Shown here: positions 49,536-57,786 of the stretch, one piece after another
Numbering within the stretch: the first letter of the stretch is position 1
Layout of the letters: every line of letters begins with the position of its first letter
Assembly (NCBI RefSeq): GCF_000183545.2
Contig: NZ_JH976535.1
Coordinates: forward strand, 1,923,837 to 1,987,836
DNA: 64,000 nt
DNA from: Thermaerobacter subterraneus DSM 13965
Lineage (GTDB): Bacteria; Bacillota; Sulfobacillia; Thermaerobacterales; Thermaerobacteraceae
Reading direction: 5' to 3'
Translations under genes and position numbers: made by a program
The notes under the pieces: model-generated
Told to the model about the DNA's origin: nothing
The model's database searches: none
What the model saw: the letters and a program-made list of their open reading frames with translations, nothing else

Positions 49536-49578
49536 GGCGGGAACCCGAGCCATGGGGACGATGGCCCGGGTTCCCGCC
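49536..49578 (-). terminator. long stem-loop after the formamidase remnant
   Basis: An 18-bp stem with one mismatch (49536-49553 with 49561-49578, 7-nt loop), followed on the minus strand by CGGCCCTTTTGCC. It lies 56 bp after the stop of the remnant gene. Confidence 0.6.
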
Positions 49579-49633
49579 TCGGTACCCCTGCGTGATGGGG
49601 CTTTGAACCACCTTTTTGAGTTGGCCCGCGCCT

Positions 49634-50107
49634 TCAGTGGGCCCGGGCCAGCCGCCCGCCTTGGACCCGGGGGACCGGCCCCTGGGCGTTGGGCCGGATG
49701 TCGAACTCGAAGATGTCGGTGGGCAGCCACAAGGTGCAGCAAGCGTTCGGGATGTCGACGATGGCGCTGATGCGTCCTTCAACCGGCGCGGCACCCAGGA
49801 TGGTGTAGGCCTCTTCGCCGGTATACCCGAACCCCTTCAAGTACTGGACCGCTTCTAAGCACGCTCGGCGATAGGCAACGTGGGGATCGAGATAGTACTG
49901 CTCCCCCTCTTCGTCCACCGAATACCCCTCGAAGACGAGGTAGCGCGTGAACCGGGGCTCGATGGGGCTTGGCTCGAACAGCGGGTGCCGTATGCCGTAT
50001 TTGTTCATCCCGTCCTTAATCAGGTCCACGTGGAGCTCGATCCAGCCCGCCATCTCGATAGCGCCGCCCCCACCCACCCCGCCGCGGGCGCACAGAGTGC
50101 AGGCCAT
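49634..50107 (-). pseudogene. C-terminal remnant of an acetamidase/formamidase
   Basis: About 150 residues match the end of FmdA/AmdA enzymes, which hydrolyse formamide or short amides: GAIEMAGWIELHVDLIKDGM, EPRFTRYLVFEGYSVDEEG, YYLDPHVAYRRACLEAVQYL and LGAAPVEGRISAIVDIPNAC. Full proteins are about 400 residues; everything before the GAIEM segment, including the metal-binding half, is missing, because the upstream DNA runs directly into the promoter region of the divergent ATPase gene. An ATG at 50053 could allow a 139-residue fragment to be made. A deletion that brought in the divergent gene is the likely cause. Confidence 0.8.
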
Positions 50108-50218
50108 GCGGCTGGCCGCCCGGCCACTGGAACGGGTAACATCATCAGGGCGAGGGCAACCCCAGCCTCGAGATGATCGTGCCGACGGAACGACGACGTC
50201 GACCGGAGGTTGACACCG

Positions 50219-51988
50219 GTGCACCCGAACCCAACCCGCTCCCGTGACGATCTGCGCCAGCTGCTGGCCCGCATCGACGGCCGGCCCTATCCGGTCTACA
50301 AGGACATCGCCGGAACCTACGACTTCGGTGCCTTCACCCTGGCCATCGACCACGTACAGGGCGACCCTTTCGCCGCCCCCTCGCGGCTTCGCGTCATCAT
50401 GGCGCCGGCGCGCATGCAGCTGCCGGACTGGGCCGCCACCACGGCCCTTCGCCGCACCGCCACCGCGGACTGGCTGCTGCGCCGGTTCCACCGCGCCACG
50501 GGCATGGCCGCTGCCCGCCGCGGCAGCGGCAAGAGCGGCCTCATCACCGTCGACCGCCCGGGCCAGGAGATCCTGCCCCGCACCGCCTGCGTGGTCTTCC
50601 CCGGGCGGGTGGAGGTACGCTTCTTCGCAGGCCTGCCCGCAGCGGGCCGGCGCATCCTGGGCCGGCAGGCGGTGGAGATGCTCTGCGTGGACATCCCCCG
50701 GCTGGTGGAAGGGTCCCTGGTGCTGAAAGCCGCCGACCAGCGGGACCTGGAGCGCCACATCGCCGTGACCGAAGACCAGGCGGCCCTGCGGGCCGCCCTA
50801 GCCGAGCGCCGGCTGGTCGCCTTCGTGGGCGACGGCTCCATCCTGCCCCGGGAAAGCGGGGTCAGCGACCGCCCCCTGCGCGGGCCGCGGGTGATCCCCT
50901 TCACCGCGCCCGATTCCCTGGCCGTGGAGCTGGACACCCCCCACCGGGGCAAGGTGCGGGGCCTGGGCATCCCCCAGGGCGTGACGCTGATCGTGGGCGG
51001 GGGCTATCACGGCAAGTCGACGCTGCTGCGGGCCCTGGCCCGGGGCGTCTACGACCACATCCCCGGCGACGGCCGGGAACTGGTGGTGACGGACCCGACC
51101 GCGGTCAAGATCCGCGCCGAAGACGGCCGCCGCATCGAGCAGGTCGACATCAGCCCGTTCATCCGCAACCTGCCCTTCGACGCCGACACCCGGCGCTTCT
51201 CCACCGAGGAAGCCTCGGGCAGCACCAGCCAGGCGGCCAACATCATGGAGGCCCTGGAGCTGGGCGCCCGGGTCCTGCTCATCGACGAGGACACCAGCGC
51301 GACGAACTTCATGATCCGCGACCGGCGCATGCAGGCCCTGGTCAGCAAGGACCGCGAACCCATCACGCCCTTCATCGACCGGGTGCGGGCGCTCTACCGC
51401 GACCGGGGCGTCTCCAGCATCCTGGTGGTGGGTGGCGCCGGCGACTACCTGGACGTGGCCGACACGGTGATCCGGATGGATGCCTACCGGGCCCAGGACG
51501 CCACGGCCGAGGCCCGGGAGGTGGCGGCCCGCTTCCCCACGGGCCGCATCGCGGAAGACCCCGGCCCCTTCCCGCCCGTCCCCGAGCGGGTCCCCCTGCC
51601 CTCGAGCCTCGATCCGCGCCGGGGCAACAAGGTCAAGATCCGCGCCCACGGCACCGACGAGATCACCTTCGGCTTCGAGGAGATCGATCTGAGCGCCGTC
51701 GAGCAGCTGGTGGACCCCTCCCAGACCCGGGCGGTGGGCGCCATGATCCGGTACATGACAGGCCGCTACCTGGACGGCCGGCGCACCCTGCGGGAGGCTC
51801 TGGAGGCCCTGTACGCCGAGCTGGACGAACACGGCCTGGACCGCGTCTCCCCCTTCCCCACCCCGGCGGGCGACCTGGCCCTGCCGCGGCTGTTCGAGGT
51901 GGGAGCGGCCATCAACCGCCTGCGTTCCCTGCGGGTGGAGGTGCGCGGGCCGGCGGTTGGCGAGGACTCCCGCGGACATACTTCCTAG
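50219..51988 (+). CDS. predicted ABC-class ATPase (COG3044-type), function unknown
   Basis: The 589-residue protein belongs to a widespread family of stand-alone predicted ATPases of the ABC class. It shows Walker A IVGGGYHGKSTLLRALARGV, DIPRLVEGSLVLKAAD, a signature-like EEASGSTSQAANIMEALELG, Walker B ARVLLIDEDTSATNFMIRD and ILVVGGAGDYLDVADTVIRM. No membrane segment is present and no transporter genes are adjacent, so it is not a transport ATPase. GTG 50219 has GGAGG 9 bp upstream. It is followed 42 bp later by hsp20, perhaps one operon. RNA-related roles have been proposed for relatives; nothing here settles it. Confidence 0.85.
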   Translation: MHPNPTRSRDDLRQLLARIDGRPYPVYKDIAGTYDFGAFTLAIDHVQGDPFAAPSRLRVIMAPARMQLPDWAATTALRRTATADWLLRRFHRATGMAAARRGSGKSGLITVDRPGQEILPRTACVVFPGRVEVRFFAGLPAAGRRILGRQAVEMLCVDIPRLVEGSLVLKAADQRDLERHIAVTEDQAALRAALAERRLVAFVGDGSILPRESGVSDRPLRGPRVIPFTAPDSLAVELDTPHRGKVRGLGIPQGVTLIVGGGYHGKSTLLRALARGVYDHIPGDGRELVVTDPTAVKIRAEDGRRIEQVDISPFIRNLPFDADTRRFSTEEASGSTSQAANIMEALELGARVLLIDEDTSATNFMIRDRRMQALVSKDREPITPFIDRVRALYRDRGVSSILVVGGAGDYLDVADTVIRMDAYRAQDATAEAREVAARFPTGRIAEDPGPFPPVPERVPLPSSLDPRRGNKVKIRAHGTDEITFGFEEIDLSAVEQLVDPSQTRAVGAMIRYMTGRYLDGRRTLREALEALYAELDEHGLDRVSPFPTPAGDLALPRLFEVGAAINRLRSLRVEVRGPAVGEDSRGHTS

Positions 51989-52030
51989 CGGGAACGGCCC
52001 GCCTGCACCGATGGACAGGAGGTGGTCCGC

Positions 52031-52498
52031 GTGGGGATGCGCACCGACCTGGACCGCTGGTCGTGGCCCGCGCCCGCCGGCCGCGGCCTGGGCAGCTGGC
52101 GTGAGATGTTCTGGCGCCCGTGGGACTTCTGGCGCGCTTTGGATGGCGAGGCGGACTGGGCCTTGGGCCAGCGCCCGTCCGTCGACGTCACCGACACCGG
52201 GGACAAGGTGGTCGTTGAAGCGGAGATGCCCGGGGTCGAGCCGGAGGACATCCAGCTGGACGTCTACGAAGACCGGGTGGTGATCCGCTCCGAGACCCGG
52301 CGCGAGACCCGCAACGAGGGCGACGGGTACTATCTGATGGAGCGGCGCTTCGGCCGGTTCCACCGGGTGGTGCCGCTGCCGGAGCGGGTCAACCCCGAGG
52401 GGGCGCAGGCCCGCTGCCGGAACGGCGTGCTGCGGGTCGAGATCCCGAAGCTGCAGAGCCAGGGGCGCGGGCGGCGCGTGCCGGTCGCCAAGGCGTAG
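52031..52498 (+). CDS. small heat-shock protein Hsp20
   Basis: ATP-independent holdase chaperone of about 155 residues. An aromatic-rich N-terminal arm (WREMFWRPWDFWRALDGEAD) precedes the alpha-crystallin domain (PSVDVTDTGDKVVVEAEMPG, EDIQLDVYEDRVVIRSE, FGRFHRVVPLPERVNPEGAQ) ending in the A-x-x-x-NGVL-x-I signature QARCRNGVLRVEIPK. GTG 52031 has AGGAGG 8 bp upstream. It probably shares a transcript with the ATPase gene. A hairpin at 52585 follows. Confidence 0.93.
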   Translation: MGMRTDLDRWSWPAPAGRGLGSWREMFWRPWDFWRALDGEADWALGQRPSVDVTDTGDKVVVEAEMPGVEPEDIQLDVYEDRVVIRSETRRETRNEGDGYYLMERRFGRFHRVVPLPERVNPEGAQARCRNGVLRVEIPKLQSQGRGRRVPVAKA

Positions 52499-52584
52499 CG
52501 TGAGGGCGTCGCACTCGCGAGCGCCGGCGTCGCCGCAAGCCCCGGCCTTGACCTCGCGAGCCGGCGCCGGCAGGGATCGGGGCA

Positions 52585-52615
52585 GCCGGGGCGCCCTCCA
52601 TGGCGGCGCCCCGGC
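52585..52615 (+). terminator. stem-loop after hsp20
   Basis: GCCGGGGCGCC (52585-52595) pairs exactly with 52605-52615 across a 9-nt loop. No T-run follows, so termination efficiency is uncertain. Confidence 0.4.
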
Positions 52616-53073
52616 CCTCGCGCCGGCTCTCCCATGGGCACACGCGTCATCGATTCCCCGAGCCACCTTCTTCGCGTTGCGCGGACGCCGGGCAAGACAT
52701 GCGCCGCCGCGCACCGCCAGCCTTCCTTCGGGTCGATACATACCGCCCGAATCTTCGCGTGAACCGACGCCGGCAGCTGGCGCAAGGAGGCCGGAACGAG
52801 CCGCACTTCCTGTCGAATCCTGTCGACCCATTTTAGGACCATTTCAGGAAGGAGTTTCTTCTTTGGCGTAGAAGGCCGTCACAACATCCGGTCTCTTCCC
52901 TCCATAGGGGGGGGAGGTGAAGCCCCTTACGGTTTCCAGCTACTCGCGAGCGCTCTTCGTCGGCGAGTGGTGTGCCACATGCACCCGGGTTCCCCGCTGG
53001 AGCGTATGGTCTGTCCATGGCCGACTACGGCTAGGCGCCTGGTCGGGTGTAGCAAACACAGGAGGTGCTGTAG
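52616..53073. other. non-coding spacer with falling GC content before an unusual gene pair
   Basis: No gene is supported in this 458-bp stretch. Composition changes from the very GC-rich style of the left side to mixed sequence by about 52800. A G-run preceded by its partial complement (CCCTCC, then GGGGGGGGAGG, 52901-52918) could fold. The RBS AGGAGGTG at 53060-53067 serves the next gene. No consensus promoter was identified. Confidence 0.4.
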
Positions 53074-54393
53074 GTGGACCGATATGTTCGCTTTCGCCGA
53101 TTCACGTCAATTGCGCTCATCCTCTTAGCAACCTTGGTCACCCTCGGTACTCCCGCTTCCGCCGGTGCTACAGGCGATATCATGGAGGCCGTTACGTACC
53201 TCAATGTCCCAGACACTATGTGGGGAGGCCCAACAGTTCGCTCGACGGTATCCATCTCACGATTAACTGTTGACCACAACCGTTTTACTGTGGCCGGCAC
53301 AGTCAGCTATGGAGGCACGTCATATCCATTCGAACTCAGCGGCGAATTCTATGCGTCCCGCCTGGGCAAACCGGTCGACAAGGTGGCCACTGCTCAGGAT
53401 CTTTCGGGCAACTTCTCCGTTCTACATCTTGCTCTCCGTTACAACCCCGATCCTGCCGCACGGCTGGTGAACACTACTGCCAGGGGCCCCATGCTGTTCC
53501 TATATCTCCAACGCACTGGAACTCGTGAAGTCACGTTGCTCGAAACAGAGCTAACGGGTAAGAGCAGGAGCTCGGAACTGGCTAACCTGCTTAAGGTCCA
53601 TTTGAACCGCGGCCAGTTTGGCAGCGATTATTGGCAGCCCAAGCTGTTCAAGCCCTTCAGCGGCCCGACTAGCAGCGTAGGCATGGCCGCGGTACAGGAC
53701 AACGACATCCAATCGTACTCCGAGGGTCGTTATATGACAGGCCCGCCGAATTCCGGCTGCTGGTTGGAGTATTGGATCCGGTTCCAGGCTTATGCCAACG
53801 GCCCGTCTGACATTTACCGAGGCGCCTCCGACTTCAACCACAAGCTCGAGGTGTTGAGAAAGTGGACGGCATCCAATTGTGCATTCTATGTGAGTGAAGA
53901 TTCTCCGTATGTCCTTGGCAAATACGCAGACCCCGTCAAAGTCAAAATAAAAGCCTATGGAGACGGATCCACCAAGGGCGACGTCCTTCTAAAGGGTTGG
54001 TATAACGGCTACTTCAAGCCGAAGTCTGTGTTGGATAGTAACGTAAGCATATCGCTCGGACTTGGTTACATGGTTGCCTCTGTATCCTGGAGCCTTACGC
54101 TCTGCTGCACACAGCCAGTAAAGCCTGATGAAGTATACGTATTTAGCCAACAGGACCCAAATCAATGGACTAAGCTGGCGCAGTATTCGTACACGGATCG
54201 CTACCTTCCAGATGTAGGCATGTATTTTCAAGCCATCGTTCAGAATGCGTACGGTACCGGGGCGAGATCGCAGCGTTACATCCAGGCGCAGTGGACGGTT
54301 CCGATCTACGCGGATTATGATGACTTAAGCACGACACTGTACTACAAGACAACGAGGTATCCATCGACAATCCTCTACTACTACGGCGGCTAG
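53074..54393 (+). CDS. secreted protein of unknown family, AT-rich relative to the window
   Basis: The 439-residue product starts with a clear signal peptide (basic MDRYVRFRRF, then SIALILLATLVTLGTPASA with an ASAG cleavage site). The mature part is rich in Ser, Thr, Tyr and Gly with alternating beta-like segments (FTVAGTVSYGGTSYPFELSG, SVSISLGLGYMVASVSWSLT) and a few Cys residues (SGCWLEYW, ASNCAFYV, TLCCTQP) that could form disulphides. No domain is recognised. GTG 53074 has AGGAGGTG 7-8 bp upstream. Base use is unlike its neighbours (27 G+C in the 60 bases 54001-54060), suggesting recent acquisition. A small membrane protein follows. Confidence 0.8.
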   Translation: MDRYVRFRRFTSIALILLATLVTLGTPASAGATGDIMEAVTYLNVPDTMWGGPTVRSTVSISRLTVDHNRFTVAGTVSYGGTSYPFELSGEFYASRLGKPVDKVATAQDLSGNFSVLHLALRYNPDPAARLVNTTARGPMLFLYLQRTGTREVTLLETELTGKSRSSELANLLKVHLNRGQFGSDYWQPKLFKPFSGPTSSVGMAAVQDNDIQSYSEGRYMTGPPNSGCWLEYWIRFQAYANGPSDIYRGASDFNHKLEVLRKWTASNCAFYVSEDSPYVLGKYADPVKVKIKAYGDGSTKGDVLLKGWYNGYFKPKSVLDSNVSISLGLGYMVASVSWSLTLCCTQPVKPDEVYVFSQQDPNQWTKLAQYSYTDRYLPDVGMYFQAIVQNAYGTGARSQRYIQAQWTVPIYADYDDLSTTLYYKTTRYPSTILYYYGG

Positions 54394-54402
54394 CCTATTC
54401 AA

Positions 54403-54450
54403 GGTACCCATAGGGGAGGCCATCATCGCATGGCCTCCCCGTCGGGTACC
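54403..54450 (+). terminator. long composite stem-loop between the secreted protein and the small membrane protein genes
   Basis: GGTACCC (54403-54409) pairs with GGGTACC (54444-54450) and, inside it, GGGGAGGCCAT (54413-54423) pairs with ATGGCCTCCCC (54430-54440) around a 6-nt loop. It ends 4 bp before the RBS AGGAGG of the next gene and has no T-run, so it may be an mRNA-protecting or attenuating hairpin. Confidence 0.6.
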
Positions 54451-54465
54451 ACAGGAGGCGCGATC

Positions 54466-54684
54466 ATGTCGCCCAAGTGGGCGTTGACCATAATTCTCGT
54501 CCTTGTCTTCCATCTGATCTTCGTGGCCTTGGTGTCTGCAAAGCTCGAACCCGGAGCCGTCGTTTACATGTTTCCATTTGGGACAGGCGGTCAGAGTTAC
54601 CACGCCTCCCGTGGCGTTATCGAAGCGATTTTGGCACTCGTCGTGTCGATCATCCTTGTGTGGCGCACGCGGTGGGAGGAGTGA
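54466..54684 (+). CDS. small two-helix membrane protein, function unknown
   Basis: The 72-residue protein has two hydrophobic helices (WALTIILVLVFHLIFVALVS and VIEAILALVVSIILVW) separated by a short loop with FPFGTGGQSYH, and ends in RTRWEE. ATG 54466 is supported by AGGAGG 7 bp upstream. It follows the AT-rich secreted-protein gene by 72 bp, shares its lower GC content, and ends at a strong hairpin, so the two form a cassette. No family is recognised; anchoring or export assistance for the secreted partner is speculation. Confidence 0.7.
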   Translation: MSPKWALTIILVLVFHLIFVALVSAKLEPGAVVYMFPFGTGGQSYHASRGVIEAILALVVSIILVWRTRWEE

Positions 54685-54713
54685 CGCCGTGGCCGGCAGC
54701 ACCGGCCACGGCG
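54685..54713 (+). terminator. stem-loop closing the AT-rich cassette
   Basis: CGCCGTGGCCGG (54685-54696) pairs perfectly with 54702-54713 around a 5-nt loop, with outer GACG/CGTC pairing. It begins one base after the stop codon. No T-run follows. Confidence 0.6.
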
Positions 54714-54871
54714 AGGCGTCACCATCATGTCTAATCCCGTCCGGGAAGGGGCGCAAGGCGGTCCGGACGCCCCGCGCCGGACCGTCCCGACCGGGCCGCT
54801 CGTGGTCACACCGCTCCCAGCCGCTTCCGCCGGCTCCCGGCGGTTCGCGCGCCCCGGATGCCGGCCGGCCC

Positions 54872-56170
54872 TTACGTCTCCGCCGGCCGCGGCCGGCCCG
54901 CAGCCTCCAACTGCTGCCGCCGGTCCCGCTCGGGCACCGGCACCAGGAGGGTCAGCAAGAGTCCGATGACCGGCAGCAGCACCATGGCGGACAGGGTCGT
55001 CTCTAGGCCCCACCGGTCCGCCAGGGCGCCCAGGGCCGCCGCGCCGATGCCACCGAGGCCGATGGAGAAGCCGGTGTTGAGCCCCGAGGCCACCGCCACG
55101 TAGCGCGGCATGAAGTCCTGGCTCATCACCAGGGTGATGCTGAAGGTGGCCACCAGGGCGAATCCGGTGGCCGCCAGCAGCGGCAGGGTGGCCCACGCCG
55201 GCCCGTGCACCAGGCCCCAGTGCAGCGGGATCAGCACGGCCATGGAACCGAGCAGCACCCTCCGGGTGCCGATGCGGTCCGCCAGGGGCCCACCCACCAG
55301 GGTCCCCACCGCCCCCGCGACGAGAAAGACGAAAAGCAGAACGCCGGTGGATACCCCATCCGGCCCCGCCTTTTCCAGGTACAGGAACGGCATCAGGGTG
55401 AGGACGCCGAACTGCAGCCACGAGCGGGTGCCGACCACCCCGATGAGCAGCAGTTCGGCCAGCCAGTTGGTCTCCCCGGCTACGGATGGTCCGTCCTGAG
55501 GCGGCTGGGGGTGGCCCTGCCGATCTCCGGCGGGCGCCCCATGGCGGTTGCCGGCGGGTCCCGCCGCGGCTGCCGCCCGCCGGGCCGCCTCGTGCAGGGC
55601 GGCCTCCTGCTCCAGCCGCTTCATCCCGGGCAGGGCGGCCACCATGGCCGCAGCCAGCACCACGGCCGGCAGGACCAGCCATCCCAGCCCCTCGGGCCCC
55701 CACAGGCCAACGACCATCGCAGCCGCCACAGGCCCCAGGGCAAACCCCAGGTTGCCGCCCACGGAAAAGATCGACATGGCCGTGGCGCGCTGGCCTCCCG
55801 ACACGCCCCGGGCCGCCCGCGCCCCCTCGGGGTGGAAGAGGGCGATGCCGATACCGCACAGGATGGCCGCCAGCAGCACGCCCTCATAGCTGCGGGCGTA
55901 TCCCACCAGCCCCAACCCCAGCGCCGCCAGCAGGGGTCCCGCCACCACCAGCCACCCCTGGGGCCGCTTGTCGCTCCAGTATCCGAAGACCGGCTGGATG
56001 AGCGAGGAGGTGATGTTGAGCACCAGCATGACGACGCCGAGCTGAGCGTAGGTGAGGCCGTAGCTCTCCTTCACCTGGGGCAGCAGGGCGGGCATGCCGC
56101 CCTGGTTCAGGTCGGTCACCAGGTGGGCAAGGCTCAGGAGCACCAGATACCCCAGCGCACCCTTCAACAT
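54872..56170 (-). CDS. MFS transporter of the fosmidomycin-resistance (Fsr) type
   Basis: A twelve-helix exporter of 432 residues. The first part YLVLLSLAHLVTDLNQGGMP, then SSLIQPVFGYWSDKR, matches the Fsr subfamily, followed by GIALFHPEGARAARGVSGGQ (family-typical in this group), VGTLVGGPLADRIGTRRVLL and VASGLNTGFSIGLGGIGAAA. The central cytoplasmic loop is expanded with Ala/Gly/Pro/His. ATG 56170 has GGGGAGG upstream; the longer frame is a shadow. Actual substrate unknown. It is downstream of the znu operon on the same strand, after a 247-bp gap. Confidence 0.87.
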   Translation of the reverse strand: MLKGALGYLVLLSLAHLVTDLNQGGMPALLPQVKESYGLTYAQLGVVMLVLNITSSLIQPVFGYWSDKRPQGWLVVAGPLLAALGLGLVGYARSYEGVLLAAILCGIGIALFHPEGARAARGVSGGQRATAMSIFSVGGNLGFALGPVAAAMVVGLWGPEGLGWLVLPAVVLAAAMVAALPGMKRLEQEAALHEAARRAAAAAGPAGNRHGAPAGDRQGHPQPPQDGPSVAGETNWLAELLLIGVVGTRSWLQFGVLTLMPFLYLEKAGPDGVSTGVLLFVFLVAGAVGTLVGGPLADRIGTRRVLLGSMAVLIPLHWGLVHGPAWATLPLLAATGFALVATFSITLVMSQDFMPRYVAVASGLNTGFSIGLGGIGAAALGALADRWGLETTLSAMVLLPVIGLLLTLLVPVPERDRRQQLEAAGRPRPAET

Positions 56171-56417
56171 GCCCTCGCCTCCCCTGCAACACCTTCGGGC
56201 CCGCCGCCGGGCTGCTGCCCGCCACGGCCGGGACCGGCGCGGCGCCGCGAGTTGGACGGTACTTCGCGACCCGAAGGATATTCCCTGCCGGCCCTGCCCG
56301 CTTTCGGACCGCCCCTGGGTGGTGCGGTCCCGACCGCCGTTGCCGCGCTGGCTCCGGTGCAGCGGCAGCAGCCGGTGCGGCGCTGGCGGCAGGCACGCGG
56401 CGGCGGCCGGCGCGGCG

Positions 56418-57749
56418 CTAGCTGCCGGCACACCCCAGCGCCTGCCGCAGGCTCACCAGGTTTTGCTGCAGCAGGTCGAGAAAGTCGCGGCCCGCCTGGC
56501 GGTCGGCGCTCGTCAGCGCCTCCAGGGGATGAATCTCCAGCAGCTGGGCCCCGGTCTCCCTGGCCAGGGTTGCAGCCGCCCCGCCGGTGCGGCCGGGTTC
56601 GACCAGGATGTAAGGCACCCGCCGCTGCCGGATGAACGCGGCCACCGCCGCCAGCTGCCGCGGGCCCGGCTCGCTCTCCGCCGACAGCCCGTAGAGGGGC
56701 ACCTGCACCAAGCCGTAGCGATGGGCGGGGTAGGTCAGGAAGGCGTGGGTGATCACCAGTTCCCGCCGCGGGCAGGTACCCAGCCGGCGGTAACCGGCGG
56801 CCAGATCGTTCAGGCGGCCGGCCAGTTCCTCGCCCCGCCGCAGGTACTCCGCCCGGTGCTGAGGATCGGCCTGGGCCAGGCCCCGGGCGATGGCCTGCGC
56901 CTGCTGGGCGGCCAGGGCCGGATCCAGCCAGACGTGGGGGTCGGGTGCGCCGCCGGGCAACGGCTCGCCCCCAGCCCCCGGCCGGCCATGGGCGTCGCCG
57001 TGGTCGTCGCCCGGGGCGGCACGGCCCTCCTCGTGGGTACCATGGTCGCCATGGCCGGCGGTTTCGCCGCCCGCATCCCCGCCGCGGCCGCCCTCACCGG
57101 CCCCGCCCGCACCGGGTTCGGCAACGCCGCCGTCCAGCACCGCGGTGGCCGTTCCGGCAGGCACCAGGGGAAGCCCCGCCGTCGCCTCGACCCGGACCAG
57201 GTCGGACCGGCCGGCGGCCGCCAGCAGGCGGGGCACCCAGGGCTCAAGCCCCGCCCCGTTGTAAATGAAGACCCGCGCCGCCGCCACGGCCCGGACGTCG
57301 GCCGGCCGCGGTTCCCAGTGGTGGGCGTCGGCCCCCGCCGGGATCAGGGGCGTGACCGCCACCCGGTCGCCACCGATGAACCGGGTCATGAACTCCAGGG
57401 GGTAGAACGTCACCGCCACCGGCAGCCGGTCCCCCGCCGCACCGGCCTCTCCGCCGTCGCCCTGGGACCCGGCCGGCCCCTGCGGCCTTCCACAGCCCGC
57501 CGCCACCACCAGGATCAGGAGAAGTGCCGCCAGCAGGAGGCGCTGCCCCCGGCCCCGCCGGGCACCTCTCGCTGCGGGCACCTCCCCTGGCCGCCGGGCC
57601 GCCCCGGAGGGCCGGTCCGGATCGGAAGGCGGGATCCCGCCGGAGCCGGCGGGCCGCCGCCTCCGGGCAGGCTCCTCCCATTCCGGAAGACGGGGCCGGC
57701 GGGCCGGGCCTTGCCTGGCCATCCTTCGCCGGTCGAACCATTCCCTCAT
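56418..57749 (-). CDS. znuA: zinc ABC transporter substrate-binding lipoprotein ZnuA
   Basis: The zinc receptor has an unusually long Arg/Pro-rich N-terminus, then a hydrophobic helix with lipobox VVAAGC. The cluster A-I fold follows, with metal ligands in DAHHWEPRPADV, the acidic His-rich loop (GHGDHGTHEE, DDHGDAHG) typical of zinc receptors, DPHVWLDPALA, VITHAFLTYPAHRYGL and EPGRTGGAAATLA. ATG 57749 is 37 bp after znuB; ATG 57722 is an alternative. It is the last gene of the znuCBA operon. Confidence 0.92.
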   Translation of the reverse strand: MREWFDRRRMARQGPARRPRLPEWEEPARRRRPAGSGGIPPSDPDRPSGAARRPGEVPAARGARRGRGQRLLLAALLLILVVAAGCGRPQGPAGSQGDGGEAGAAGDRLPVAVTFYPLEFMTRFIGGDRVAVTPLIPAGADAHHWEPRPADVRAVAAARVFIYNGAGLEPWVPRLLAAAGRSDLVRVEATAGLPLVPAGTATAVLDGGVAEPGAGGAGEGGRGGDAGGETAGHGDHGTHEEGRAAPGDDHGDAHGRPGAGGEPLPGGAPDPHVWLDPALAAQQAQAIARGLAQADPQHRAEYLRRGEELAGRLNDLAAGYRRLGTCPRRELVITHAFLTYPAHRYGLVQVPLYGLSAESEPGPRQLAAVAAFIRQRRVPYILVEPGRTGGAAATLARETGAQLLEIHPLEALTSADRQAGRDFLDLLQQNLVSLRQALGCAGS

Positions 57750-57786
57750 CCCTTCGGCCAGCTCCCTTCCACCGCAACCTGCCGCT

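Noticed and set aside
52917..53273. 118-codon plus-strand frame before the secreted-protein gene
   Set aside because: It overlaps the start of the better-supported gene in another frame, has no RBS-linked conserved content and no domain.
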